NCBI GenBank assembly: GCA_027924585.1
Contig: BSBM01000007.1
Location: forward strand, 8,442,001-8,506,000
DNA length: 64,000 nucleotides
Source: Larix kaempferi
Taxonomy: Eukaryota > Streptophyta > Pinopsida > Pinales > Pinaceae
Direction of reading: 5' to 3'
The notes under the pieces were generated by a model. That model did no database searches, had not been told where the DNA came from, and was given only the letters and a program-made list of their open reading frames with translations. The position numbers were made by a program, and so were the translations under genes. This document shows, piece after piece, positions 24,271 through 35,602 of the stretch. The first letter of the stretch is position 1; each line of letters starts with the position of its first letter.

Positions 24271-26898
24271 TTTCAGCACTCGGGCCAATAGTGGGCTCAA
24301 CATAAGGTAAAGAGGTATGTAGTTTTTTTGCAACTAACAAACAAATTGTTGTTTTGGATGCCGGGAACAAATGGACGAGAGTACATTATCCGATTACAAA
24401 ATATGGGATTCCATTACTCGTCGGGTAAAACTGTAAGTATAGAAATTATACTTCATTTTTGTCTTGTATTTTGCATTAGGTTACATGCTGAAGAATAGAA
24501 GGTTTATTGGATTGTATGACATTGTATTGGTCTTGTATGGTGGAATAAAATGCATAGAAAAAGTCCTTCTCATGTTGGAATATTAAAGGTATAGTTATGA
24601 ATTAAAGGAATTCACTTTATTTGGTTTGATTGAACATTCTAATGGTACTTGTGTAGGGTGACTGCATGTAATCAGTCATGAATAATAGACATGACCTTGT
24701 TTTTCAAAGCCTTGTTTAAGGTTCACTAGTACTTCTCGTCATTTGTTTGATTGTAGTATGATGGCTCTTCGATTTTCCATATATATAGGCTAGTCTTCTA
24801 AAAAAATTTAATGCTAACCTCGAGTAAATGAGTAAAATGTGTCCTGATGGTGTTGATGGTCGTCTTATCCTACCTGCAAAAACAAAAGTCGTTGTCTCAA
24901 CCCATAAACTTGATCAGTTGAAGATGCCAACATAATTCAAGAGAAAGTTGCCTTCCTTAACTACTTTCTTTAGTCACCATTGTGTTACACATGATATAAA
25001 AAAATCATAAATAGAATTTAAGTAATTATTCTAATACTTTAACGAGGAGGCGTAATATAAAACTCATTTGGATGATTCTAGTGTTGTCATATAGGTCATC
25101 CTAAGTATAAAGGGCTTGATGTAATAGATCAAGTAGCATAAATGAGTATCATGACTAAACTGAATTCTACCTTCCACTAAAATACCTAGGGGAGGGATTA
25201 GATAGAAATCTACATGAACTAATTATGCTTAGATAATTATAACATATCGACATGATCTCAAGGAATTTTGGGATGATGTAAATTATGCTTTAAAAAAAGG
25301 TGAGCCTTGTTTTGAATTATTATCATAAAGGTCAAACTTAGGACATCGTCCAGGATTTATGAACGATTGTCTAGCGAATAAAGGTAAATGACAATCTTAA
25401 GACATCGATCATGCGATACTAGAAGAACAAAGACTTATTAAATATACTTGTTGAGCTTTGTTACCATCCTTTGACCATAGATGGAAATTTGTGAGGTTCA
25501 CGTATTTTGATTTGGACATAGTCACAATGAATATTATATTAGGGTACCTTTGTTAACCCATATAAATTTTGTTAATTTAAGGTGATTAGGGATATGCTTA
25601 TTTGATATAGAACAAGCAGTGTAAAGACAATTGAGTAGAGAAGGTTTTGTAAAATGTTAGTACAGTCAAATAACAAAGGAGGCATGCTGATTTGGGATTT
25701 TCATTATGTCTAAGGTAAGCACGAGTCGCAATTAAGTTTGGCTTATATATTAGTGAGGTTTAGATGAAGTTCGAATGGAAGATTAACCTATCTGCTATTG
25801 GATAAACGACAAGGAAATTCCTTTTTGTTATAGCCCATTTTGTTTTTGTATAATGCATATGGTATAATTTTATATTCCAGTGATCTCTACTATGGATGTT
25901 GGGATACAATGAATGGTTGTTATAAAGGCTATATGATGGAAACTTATAAGGTAGAAGCATACCTTATGTGCATAGATACCTTGACAACCTACTTCTTTTC
26001 TTTTTCCTATTGTATATGAATTTCATGAGATATTGAGTGTAATACTAATATGTGTTGATACAATTTAATTTGCACCTTTGCATATGAGAATCATACTATA
26101 ATGATATATGTGGCCACCCTCATGAATGTATGTGATTTTCGTTATGAAAGTATGTTTGAATATAATGGGTGGTATGATATAACAAAAATAGGAATGGTGT
26201 TTAAAAAAGGCGAAAGCTAACATCCGAGGTAAAGTAAGCATAATATCCATGGATCATTATAGGAAGAATGTTATGTTGTGTTCAAAGAATTATGTATTAA
26301 TCTAGTTATGATTAGAAGAAAAGAATGCTTATTACAGATGATCAGGTACGGATATTGTAGTATGAAGGATGAATTTCTGACTTACAAAATTGAATTTTGT
26401 TATATAAAGTGTTACTAACAGGTGAACTTGGAAGATGGTCAAAATTCTGTGGATCTTGTGGAAACACAAGAGCATAAATGTTATGCTTGTGAAAATGAGG
26501 GGCTGAGGAATTAGGATCCTCATCAAAACTGTTATTTACTTCTTTTAATTTTGATAATTATTGTTGAAATAAAGAACTAGACCCAAATGGGTCAGAGAAA
26601 TCGTATGGTTATAAAAGGGTAATATGACCAAATCATTGATAAATCCGTAAGAGATTTTCCCATACTCAAGTGAGGAGGCTTGTGGGGAAATAAATTCCGG
26701 GACTCAAGCTAGAAGGCTTGAGGGGAATTGTGTAAAGAGTGTCATAATGGCATTGAAATACTCCCTAAAATCAGGGATTGAACAGCCACTAGGATTCTCG
26801 GAGAATCGGCTGGCTGTAAGACCTAGGCAAGCTATAAAAAAAATTAAAAAAATGTATATGTGGGAGGCAGGACGCTGCTTAGTATGCATGAAAGAAAT

Positions 26899-27125
26899 GT
26901 TTGCTGCATGAGCACTAAGGTGTTAGGCAAGACATAAAAGAAAGGTTTGCTGGTGTGAGCACTAAGGTGTTAGGCAAAACACGAAAGAAATGTTTGCTGC
27001 GTGAGCACTAAGGTGTTAGGCAAGACATAAAAGAAATGTTTGCTGTGTGAGCACTAAGGTGTTAGGCAAAACATGAGAGAAATGTTTGCTGTGTGAGCAC
27101 TAAGGTGTTAGGCAAGAATTTCCTG
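26899..27125 (+). repeat. 46-bp tandem repeat x5 in LARD-2 internal region
   Basis: Five units of about 46 bp share GAGCACTAAGGTGTTAGGCAA. LARD-1 carries three looser copies of the same motif at 7265-7390 and 14225-14355, so the motif predates the split of the two families. Confidence 0.85.
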
Positions 27126-27358
27126 GATCAAGTGAATGCTGTTTGTTGATTTTGTCAACAGAATACAATCATGGAGCGTTAGATCTATTCCTTATATTGC
27201 AAGTGATATGTGCTATAAAGGACTCACGATTTATGTTTCTGAGTTTGGTTATGAAGTTGAGGACAAGTTGTTACTAAACATTGTTCTTTTGAATTCCTGT
27301 TCTGTGGTACAAATGATTGCTCCAAGAGAAGAGTGAACACCGAGGACGGTGTTATTTT

Positions 27359-27372
27359 AAAGGGGAGGAGGA
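27359..27372 (+). promoter_or_regulatory. Polypurine tract of LARD-2
   Basis: AAAGGGGAGGAGGA directly abuts the LTR start TGTGATATCC. Confidence 0.92.
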
Positions 27373-30300
27373 TGTGATATCCCTCCTTTATGACCTATTA
27401 TGTTAAAAGTGAAAGTATTGTTGTACACTTGGTTATTGGTGAGGAGCTCAAGGCCAAGTGGACTTGGAAACTCATGTTATGATCATGAGTGTTATTTTAA
27501 CTTAGAAAACTACGGAATGACGCAACTAAAATTATAGACAATTGAATCGAGTAGATCAGGGCAAGATGAAGGGCTTGAACACATTAAAAAAAAAATTGAT
27601 TATCCACAATCAATTAGTAAACCCCTACAACTTCCATATGCCTATATACCAGAAGTACCATAGAACTTCAAATTATTGGAGTTAAGTATGATGAGAAATC
27701 ATGAAAATAATAAATAGAGGATCTGGCCTAAGAAGAGGTGATCCTAATAAACATTAGCTATATATATATATATCTTTATATATATGAAACATATAATATC
27801 TACATATGTATGTTCGAGTTTGGGGCATTAACTTATAATGTGTCATGAGTAATAAGATATAGGAGATATGTGTTTTAGTGGAAATATTTGGTATATATAG
27901 GTGTATGCATTATTGATTATATTTTGGAACATTATACATATATATGTATGTTCTATTCGATTGTATATTGGGACAATCTATATTCTTTTGTAAAGTTTAG
28001 TGATATATCTCACTTACATCATAACTTAAAGGAAATACTTTTGTGGAATGGTTAGCCTCTTCGAATAAAGGTTGTATGTCCACCTATGGAGGAGTGTGAA
28101 ACTTAAGAATGAGTGTGAAACTTATGAAACCTGTGAACCCCCATTGTGGTTATAATTCGTTGTAATTGTGGAATATTATATAATTGTTGGCGGATTATAT
28201 ATGGAGTTTGTTGACGCGTTGGGTTCCTAACTTCTGTCGCCAACACTTGTCTTCTTAAAGGAGAGTTAATCTAGGGATTTGGTGAGGGTGGAGGGACGCA
28301 CACACTCAACTACGTGGAAGCTACTACACCTTCCCTTAATGAGGAAGCTCGAGTCCACTCCAAGAGAGGGTGCCATTTGTTCTTTACTTCACTTAATATG
28401 ATGGACATCCAACGGTATCTAAAGTTGGATGTGAACAATTTTAGAAGGATTCACTGTACAATGGCGACAATTTAGCGAGAGCTCGGCGTTAGCTGCACGT
28501 GGAGGATCTCTCTGATAGAGTCGACATCCAACTGTATTTAAAATTGGATGTGAACAATTTTAGGGGGATTCACTGTACAATGGCGACAATTTAGCGAGAG
28601 CTCGGCGTTAGCTACAGGTGGAGGATCTCTCTGATAGAGTCGAGATCGAACTGTATTTAAAATTGGAAGTGAACAAATTTTAGGGGAATTCACGGTACAA
28701 TGGCGAGAGGTGAACAAGTTAACGAGGGTAGTACATCCAATCGCAAGATGATTTTTGTTGTGGACCGCACCGTGATATTCACTGTCGATGGCGACATCCT
28801 TCAGTTGATGCACACGATTGCGAACTGGAAATTTTAGATATAGATCCAGCTGCCATCCGTGGAAGGAAAAAGAAGTTCAGCTCGACATTTCGAAGGAAGG
28901 AGGGTTAAGGTCCCCACAATAAATAGTCTCTGTAGAAAGGATGTTTGGATTTCTGCACGAAGAAGGGAGAGCTGACCATTGACCAATCTAGTTGCAACCG
29001 GAGTTTGATCTCTCATTCGGCGGGGAAAAGGGAGGTCGCAGTAGGTTAAGTAATTCTGGAGAGAAAGACTGGATGTGGGGAGGAATGATACATATCGCAT
29101 CGAGGTTTGGTGCATTCACCGGAAGCAATCTCTAACAACCATTATCCATGTGATAAGTAGATGAATCTCGGTCGATGGAGGGTTCGTGGATAACGCAGGA
29201 GAACTCTTTTCTTTTTCCTCTCGACCACTGTCGAGGTAATGATCTCACCTTTCAAAGCCCGGTTCTTTTTTTTGTGATTTAGATAGACATGATAGCATTG
29301 TTCTATAAGATTCTAGTTATGAGTTTGATAAATTCCAGGGTTTATTTTATATATACATATTTACGGTACAATAGATAAGCTCCTCCAGAAATAGTCTCCG
29401 TAACTCTATTAGAGTTGAAAGGCGTGTCCCTGAGATTTGCTGAGTCAAATCGTGTATGGGTTGTATGTTTAAATTCAATAGTTTGGATCGAATCATTTAT
29501 TGAATGAAGGTGTGTTCAACGCTGAAAACGTAACTCTATATATATTCTTTATTGGAGTTGAAAGGCGTGTCCCTGAGATTTGCTGAGTCAAATCGTTTAT
29601 GGGATGTATGTTTAAATTCAATAGTTTGGACCGAATCATTTACTGGATGTAGGTTTGTTCAATGCTGAAAACGTAACTCTATATATTCTTTATTGGAGTT
29701 GAAAGGCGTGTCCCTGAGATTTGCTGAGTCAAATCGTTTATGGGCTGTATGTTTAAATTCAATAGTTTGGACCGAATCATTTACTGGATGTAGGTTTTTT
29801 CAATGCTGAAAACGTAACTCTATATATATTCTTTATTGGCGTTGAAAGGCGTGTCCCTGAGATTTGCTGAGTCAAATCGTTTATTGGCTGTAGGTTTAAA
29901 TTCAATGCTGGATTTGAATTTACCTTTTGAATCTGATGGATCCTCTGCTAGTCCAGTATTGATCTCAGTTATGAGATCTGTTTTAATTTATTATTTTGAA
30001 TTTGACGAATCCTCTGCTAGTACTACATTGATCTCGGTTACAAGATATGTTTGCATTTTATTAATTTGAATCAAACGAACCTGTGCCAGTTCCAGCGTTG
30101 ATCTCGAGTAAGAGATATATCCAATACGATCTATATGTATTAGCCACCTATGTTTCCTTGTATGATCGTTATCTATGGGGCAGTATTATATATATTTATA
30201 TAGTTGTCATGAATGTGTTTAGAGTTAAAGTTTTCCTACTCAACGCTAAACTGAGCGTAGACATTAATAAAGGTATTGTTGGTAGTTTCAAAGTTAACAA

Positions 30301-31085
30301 ATCTGTTGACATAAATTTTAAATATCGTAGGATCCATGCCATCATTGTAGGGTTTTTGTAAGGTTATTATTTTGTCATATCTGAACGGACGGCTCATGAG
30401 AAGAGCTTGATCCCCATCTCTTCAAAATATAAACTGTTGGATATCAGTGTGAAGGATATCCGGTTTCCGTTATCGTAGTGTCTTGTTATTAGAGATGTTA
30501 ACTAATCTCTACACCTGAAAAATATTTTGGTAGTGGAATACTAGGAATATTACAAAGATAGAAGTTGTAGGCCTAATCATCAGTTTGATGTTAGCACTGA
30601 AATGTCTCCGAAATACTCTCGACCCGAGAGGCTGCGACAAAGTGAAAATGCAAAGATTGTAAAAGTTGTCTTGCAGAATCCTGCTTTTATTGATAAATAA
30701 AGATATGACGGTTTTGTGGACGTAGCCCAAGGATGGGGGTGAACCACGGTATATCTTGTCTCGTTCATATTTATGACTTTAATGGTGATATTGTTATGTA
30801 TATGAGTATTTTTGTCAAATGAAATTCTCGGTAATTGATTATGGTTGCTATTTAAAATATATCATTGTTCGGTCTATGCTGTGCAACATGGGTGTATAAT
30901 AATCATTTTTGTATTGTCGCTTTAATTACGGAAGCATGTCGGACTTTTATTCCTTCCACAAGTATATTTCTTTGCAAAGACCATTGACATTATGGCAATA
31001 TATTTATTTCATTAATTATATAAAATGGAGGAAAGTTTTTTTTTCCACTTTCACAAAAATTTACTAACTCGTTTTATTTGGAGAT
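27373..31085 (+). repeat. LARD-2 3' LTR (3713 bp, right edge eroded)
   Basis: Near-identical to 20531-24245. Similarity stops at GGAGAT, six bases before the expected end. Tandem arrays at about 28405-28710 and 29408-29915; stem-loop at 30716-30747. Confidence 0.88.
30716..30747 (+). promoter_or_regulatory. Conserved stem-loop, LARD-2 3' LTR
   Basis: Same nested stem as at 23876-23907, with CGTAG in place of CATAG. Confidence 0.6.
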
Positions 31086-34000
31086 CATTTAATTAACACA
31101 AACAGATCAAGGAATGCATTCAATAACATTTATTGCTATCTTAAAAAAAAATTAATTTTACGAAAATTTTAGGGTTTTGACAACACTTGCCCGTGTAAAG
31201 TTCCTCTCTCTGCTATTTATAAGATTTTATGAGAAAAAGGTTTCTAGGAATTAGGCTTAACTCACTCAATTAATTTGTGAAACACTGATAGTTCTATTTT
31301 ATCTTTAATTAAAAATTTAGTTTATTTTAATCCTCACAAGTTATTTTAATCTTTAATTAATTAAATAATACTTTTACCCACCTAACATCTAGTTGATCTT
31401 TAGTTATCAGCTATTGACCATTCTAAACTCTTGTATGCCGAGTCCCTCTTTGATTGGAAGTCCCAGTCACTTAGAAAGAATAAAATAATAATAGTTTGAG
31501 TATTAAATAAATAATCAATGGATTACTTATGCTCCAGAGCTCCCATCTCAACATCAGTTAATGATCATGAGTATAAGTGCTCCATAGCATTACTACTCAA
31601 CACTTACTCAACTAGTAGTGCTCGAGATCCCACTTGCTCAAGACTATTAAGTCAACTGTTTTAGTGCTCTAGAGCTTATGCTAAACACTAATTACAATAA
31701 TTCAGATGTTCTAGAGCTCACTTGCTCACATTAGTTAATTCCTTTTTTAACTTAACACTAGACAATCAACAATTAAGTTTCTAACAATAAATAACTATAA
31801 AAATAAAATAATATTTTCTTGGGATATTACATTAATTATTAACAACAATAGATATTATTGCAACTCTGCTATACAATTGATGTGTTAGTATACATTCTTC
31901 ATATGCATAACCTCGATGCATAACCTCGATGAGATGTCTTAGTTATTGGGTACAAATACTAGAGGTAATGATCAATATTATGACATTCATGTGTCTAATT
32001 TTATCCAACATAGGCCCGGAATTTACATTTAAATTAGATTTTTGTTTTCAAATTTAAATATTATTTGCAATTATGTTTGAAAAGGAAAATGAACACAAAC
32101 CTAGAAAATTGCCAAAATTGTAAATTTTAATTTATTCTTGATGAAATTTTGTGCATTATTATATTACTATCTACGTGTATATTCATGATCTTCAATAGTA
32201 AGGAACTCATTTTAATTCCTTTAAATAGTAAGGAACTCATTTTAATTCCTTTAAATAGTAAGGAACTGATAAGAATACGCTTGTCATTCATATATATATA
32301 TAAGGATGAGCGATGAATGAACAAGCTAAAGGACAATGAAGATTAAGGTATGTTTTTTACATATAAGAAGAAATGTATAAATCCTTTTATTTAGTCCTTT
32401 GATTTAGTGTAGATCCTTACTCTAAATATTGAATTTGAATTCTAGACGGAGTGATGAAGCTAGAGAAAAGTTATTTGATATGGTACGTTTGTAACACAAA
32501 ACCCAAATTTCTAAGATGCTTTAATTATTAAATGTTATGGGGGCTTTAGTAGCGAAGGGTAATTTCCCATAATTTCCCTAATTATTTGGTTTTATTTTCA
32601 ATAGTTTGGTGGGCGAGGATGTTGTGCTTTTGGATAGTCCACGTTGTTTTCGGATTTTGGGTCTCGTCTTGAAGCATTGGGATTCTTTTGATAACAAATT
32701 CATTCTTTTTATATATAGCTCCTTAGATTATATATATATTTTTATGCACATATAGAATTATAAAGTATGTTGACGGTACTAATCATGAATCTTTCATGGA
32801 AGAATTTCTAAAAACCTGGAGTTGGAGTACTCCTTTTATTTTGATTAAGACTTTTACATTAAGGTGTTTCCTTAATAAATAGATTTTGAGTTGGAAGAGC
32901 TGGAGCTAGGTCCAAGACTACAAAAATATGCATTTTCAAGGGACTAGCCTTAAAGGTTAGCCTAAGTGATATGAATTTCCATATCGAACTTAATATAATA
33001 ATTAGGGAAATTATGAATTTGAATTCAACTAAATCCTCCGAGTTTAGGTATAAACGTTTTTTTGTGAGTGACAGTTTCTCTTGGCACCAATAATAGTTAT
33101 GAAGTGAGTAGACTCTTTTCCAATAAGCAGATGCGTGGCCCACGCATCACATATAAAGGAAAAACCTATAAAGAGAAAACAACTCCAGATGAATCATTAT
33201 TCAGTTCACATGTTACCATCCAACTCCAATTCCATATACGTATGTTCCAATATTTTTCCTCTTTCATTTATGTTCGATAACAACTTCGGGAACAAGGCTG
33301 ATAGAGGTATTTAGTTTGAATATGATATTTTTAGAAGCTTCCTTCCTACAATGTGCACATGAAATCAACGAGAAGGTGGTGGGTTGATACGGCATTGGAA
33401 CCTAACCAGGTAACCGACCACCTTTTTGTACTTACCTACACGTGATGTCTTTATTTTGTTTTGGGATTCTCTTTATTTTTATGGTTGGGATTGATGGTCA
33501 TTATTATATGCTACTTCATAAACCTAACGTTTTGTTTTAGCTCTCAAATACAATGTATGGTAGATGGAATCAAATAGATATTTCATTTTCTTTTTATAAC
33601 GTGCTCGCGAAAGAGCGATTATTGCTTACAAGGTTGAATGCATGGCTCATCAAATTTTAGGGTTGTTAGATGAATCTTCCATATATTGGCAATGTAATCA
33701 TAGTCAACTGATTTATTTCATATATTTATCGTGGGTGCAACAAAAGAGTTCTCTGCATGTGGCGCTGGGAATATGGAATTGAATTACAGGACGGCCTACT
33801 TTGAAAGTGCAACAACTGAAAAAATATCATGACAACAACGTAAAAGAATTTCCATAAAGTAAACAAAAGATGATAAAGGCAATTGCTTCTTTCTTCTTTG
33901 TCATTATTGTCCGGTTGAACTTGCAGATTTCTTCTCCGCATATACTTCGGATAAGGGTTGCTGAATCTTGCGTGCACACTTCGTAAGAAAAAATTGCACG

Positions 34001-34479
34001 CAGTTCTATTTTTACATTAATTCAAACGTCTTCCGAACAGGGATTATGGTTTGCCTAGTGGGTCAGTTCAAACTGTTTAACCGATATTGTTTATGAAATA
34101 TTCTATTTAATGATGATAATTATTAATATGTGAGTTTAAAAAATTAAACGATAAGGAGTCATTTCTTGTTTTGTTTCAAATTTTTATACTTTTATTTTTA
34201 TTCTCAAAAGGTCTTAATATAACCATTCTTAAATCATCATAGTTATGATGAATTAAAATGTCACAAAGATGAGTATTGTAACAAATATTTTGATAAGCTG
34301 TATCCATTTCTATAGAAAGTAATTTTTATCTTCAATCTTTCAGTCATGTACTCAACCCAACATGTTTAGAAGATTTTTTTATTTTTTTATACACTCAATC
34401 ATGATACATACTTAGTGGATAAACATACAGGTGGACGAATGCTTACTTTCGCTCTACAGAACACTTAGACTCTTGGGAC

Positions 34480-34482
<3 letters not shown>
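31086..34482. other. AT-rich DNA without recognised gene
   Basis: About 3.4 kb with stops in all frames and no protein motif. Small structures seen: degenerate GCTCYAGAGCT palindromes at 31531, 31665 and 31709; a 30-bp tandem repeat at 32194-32275. It may be old transposon DNA or flanking sequence. Confidence 0.5.
32194..32275. repeat. 30-bp tandem repeat (about 2.6 copies)
   Basis: Units starting AATAGTAAGGAACT at 32194, 32224 and 32254. Confidence 0.9.

Positions 34483-34527
<45 letters not shown>
34483..34527. repeat. (AT)n microsatellite
   Basis: About 45 bp of uninterrupted AT dinucleotide. Confidence 0.95.
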
Positions 34528-34530
<3 letters not shown>

Positions 34531-34690
34531 CGCCGATGGGTAGCTCTGTTATAGGTCAAACTTGCACCTCTCCGTCCGTGATCACCCTGAGTTGCTGATC
34601 ACACAAAAGGACAACTTGGATGGAGGAGCATGTTGACCTTGGATGATATGACAACTCATCCCATTTCCTGAAAATACTGGAAAACATACA
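34528..34690 (+). other. Segment resembling a Tat element 3' untranslated region
   Basis: CCTCTCCGTCCGTGA (34567-34581) and TCACACAAAAGGACA (34599-34613) recur in the same order and orientation at 51622-51636 and 51666-51680, between integrase and 3' LTR of the nested gypsy element. This suggests that the DNA here is the 3' untranslated part of another Tat-like element, ahead of the LTR that follows. Confidence 0.4.
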
Positions 34691-34699
34691 AAAACATCA

Positions 34700-34900
34700 T
34701 TTTGAGGTATGAGCGCTACTCCACTTAAAGAGACTAGCGCCCATACGCAACTCAAGTGTATAATAGTAGCGCCCATATCAATATATACGCTACTCCTTCT
34801 TAGCAAAGTAGCGCTCGACATTTAAAACTAAATGAGCGCTAGTTGTTAAACAATAGGGTAGCCCCCTATACGCTACTCCACTAAGTAATAGTCGCGTATA
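34700..34900. repeat. Cluster of AGTAGCG / CGCTACT inverted motifs
   Basis: Several copies of GAGCGCTACT, AGTAGCGCCC and ACGCTACT alternate in orientation. AGTAGCG (34765-34771) can pair with CGCTACT (34788-34794). A second cluster is at 35768-35870, past the PBS. Confidence 0.7.
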
Positions 34901-35008
34901 TCTTAAAAGATGATTAAAAAACATATTAATCCATCGAGGAGGATTAGTTGATGGTAGTTTCTTAACTTCCCCAACCTCCTCCATCGACCTCAACTGCTTC
35001 TTTGAACC

Positions 35009-35016
35009 TATAAATA
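35009..35016 (+). promoter_or_regulatory. TATA box of host gypsy LTR
   Basis: TATAAATA within CCTATAAATACC, about 200 bp upstream of an AATAAA at 35211-35216. Transcription would start near 35040. Confidence 0.65.
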
Positions 35017-35210
35017 CCAAGAAGGTTAAAGGAGCAAGGTTAGAAATTATTGCTAGAAAAGCTAGAGGATGAGTTAATGGAGAAACTTTAAGACATTGGA
35101 GAAGTTGTTGCAGAAGACATCCAAGCCAGAGCAGAGCCAGAGCCCAGAATCTAGTTGCAGGAGCCTGCTTCATTGTTAGGTATACTTGTACTTCATTCTA
35201 CTTTTTGACA

Positions 35211-35216
35211 AATAAA
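35211..35216 (+). terminator. Poly(A) signal, host gypsy LTR
   Basis: AATAAA, placed downstream of the TATA box as expected for the R region. Confidence 0.55.
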
Positions 35217-35584
35217 GGTTGAAGTGTTTTTCTTGTTCCAATTTGAATGTGTTAGGAAATGGCATTTTAAATTGGATTTATTTTGGTCAATGCTGAATAT
35301 TAAACATTGTTCTTGTTTATGTCAAGCTTTATATGTTGCCCAAAATGTTTTGAGAAAGGTATTGTTGTTGCAGGTTTGCTGAAGGAAAGGTAGATTCGAA
35401 AGCTGGACACGAGACCGGGTCAAGGCTAGGATCAGACGTCGGTTAAAAGGTGTGTTCCCTGAATCTACAATCTATTTCTTTTTGTAAATGCCTCTGTAAT
35501 AGCATCAATACACTTACCTGTCACCCCAACCAAGTTGATAGTAATAGTTTCCTTGCTAGAGGGTAGAAATATCCGCCAACAGAC

Positions 35585-35602
35585 TAGCGACTCCGCTGGG
35601 GA
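35585..35602 (+). promoter_or_regulatory. Primer binding site, tRNA-Arg-like (host gypsy)
   Basis: TAGCGACTCCGCTGGGGA differs at one position from the TGGCGACTCCGCTGGGGA form used by Ogre/Tat elements as I know them. It sits a few bases after the LTR end. Confidence 0.7.

Larger units (their letters stand above)
24252..27372 (+). mobile_element. LARD-2 internal region
   Basis: About 3.1 kb without any recognisable gag or pol motif. It opens with the PBS and closes with the PPT. The last 1.2 kb shares blocks with LARD-1 13450-14787. A 46-bp tandem repeat sits near its 3' end (26899-27125). Confidence 0.75.
20531..31085 (+). mobile_element. LARD-2: non-coding LTR retrotransposon, 10.6 kb
   Basis: Two LTRs (20531-24251 and 27373-31085) flank a 3.1-kb internal region with a Met-type PBS and a clear PPT. 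No coding domain is found inside. LTR start TGTGATATCCCTCC and the internal 3' half relate it to LARD-1, and the LTR start relates it to LARD-3. The LTRs differ at few positions, implying a fairly recent insertion. The right LTR lacks the last six bases (GTTACA) and no target-site duplication is evident, so the right end seems slightly eroded. Confidence 0.85.
34691..35581 (+). repeat. Host gypsy element: LTR (right part; left edge not defined)
   Basis: The stretch just before the tRNA-Arg-like PBS has the parts expected of an LTR: inverted AGTAGCG/CGCTACT motifs (34700-34900), a TATA box (35009-35016), AATAAA (35211-35216) and an end in CCAACA. The partner LTR lies outside the window, so the start is a placeholder. 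Confidence 0.5.

Noticed and set aside
26899-27125. CRISPR-like array
   Set aside because: Units are contiguous 46-bp tandem copies with no unique spacers, in plant transposon DNA.
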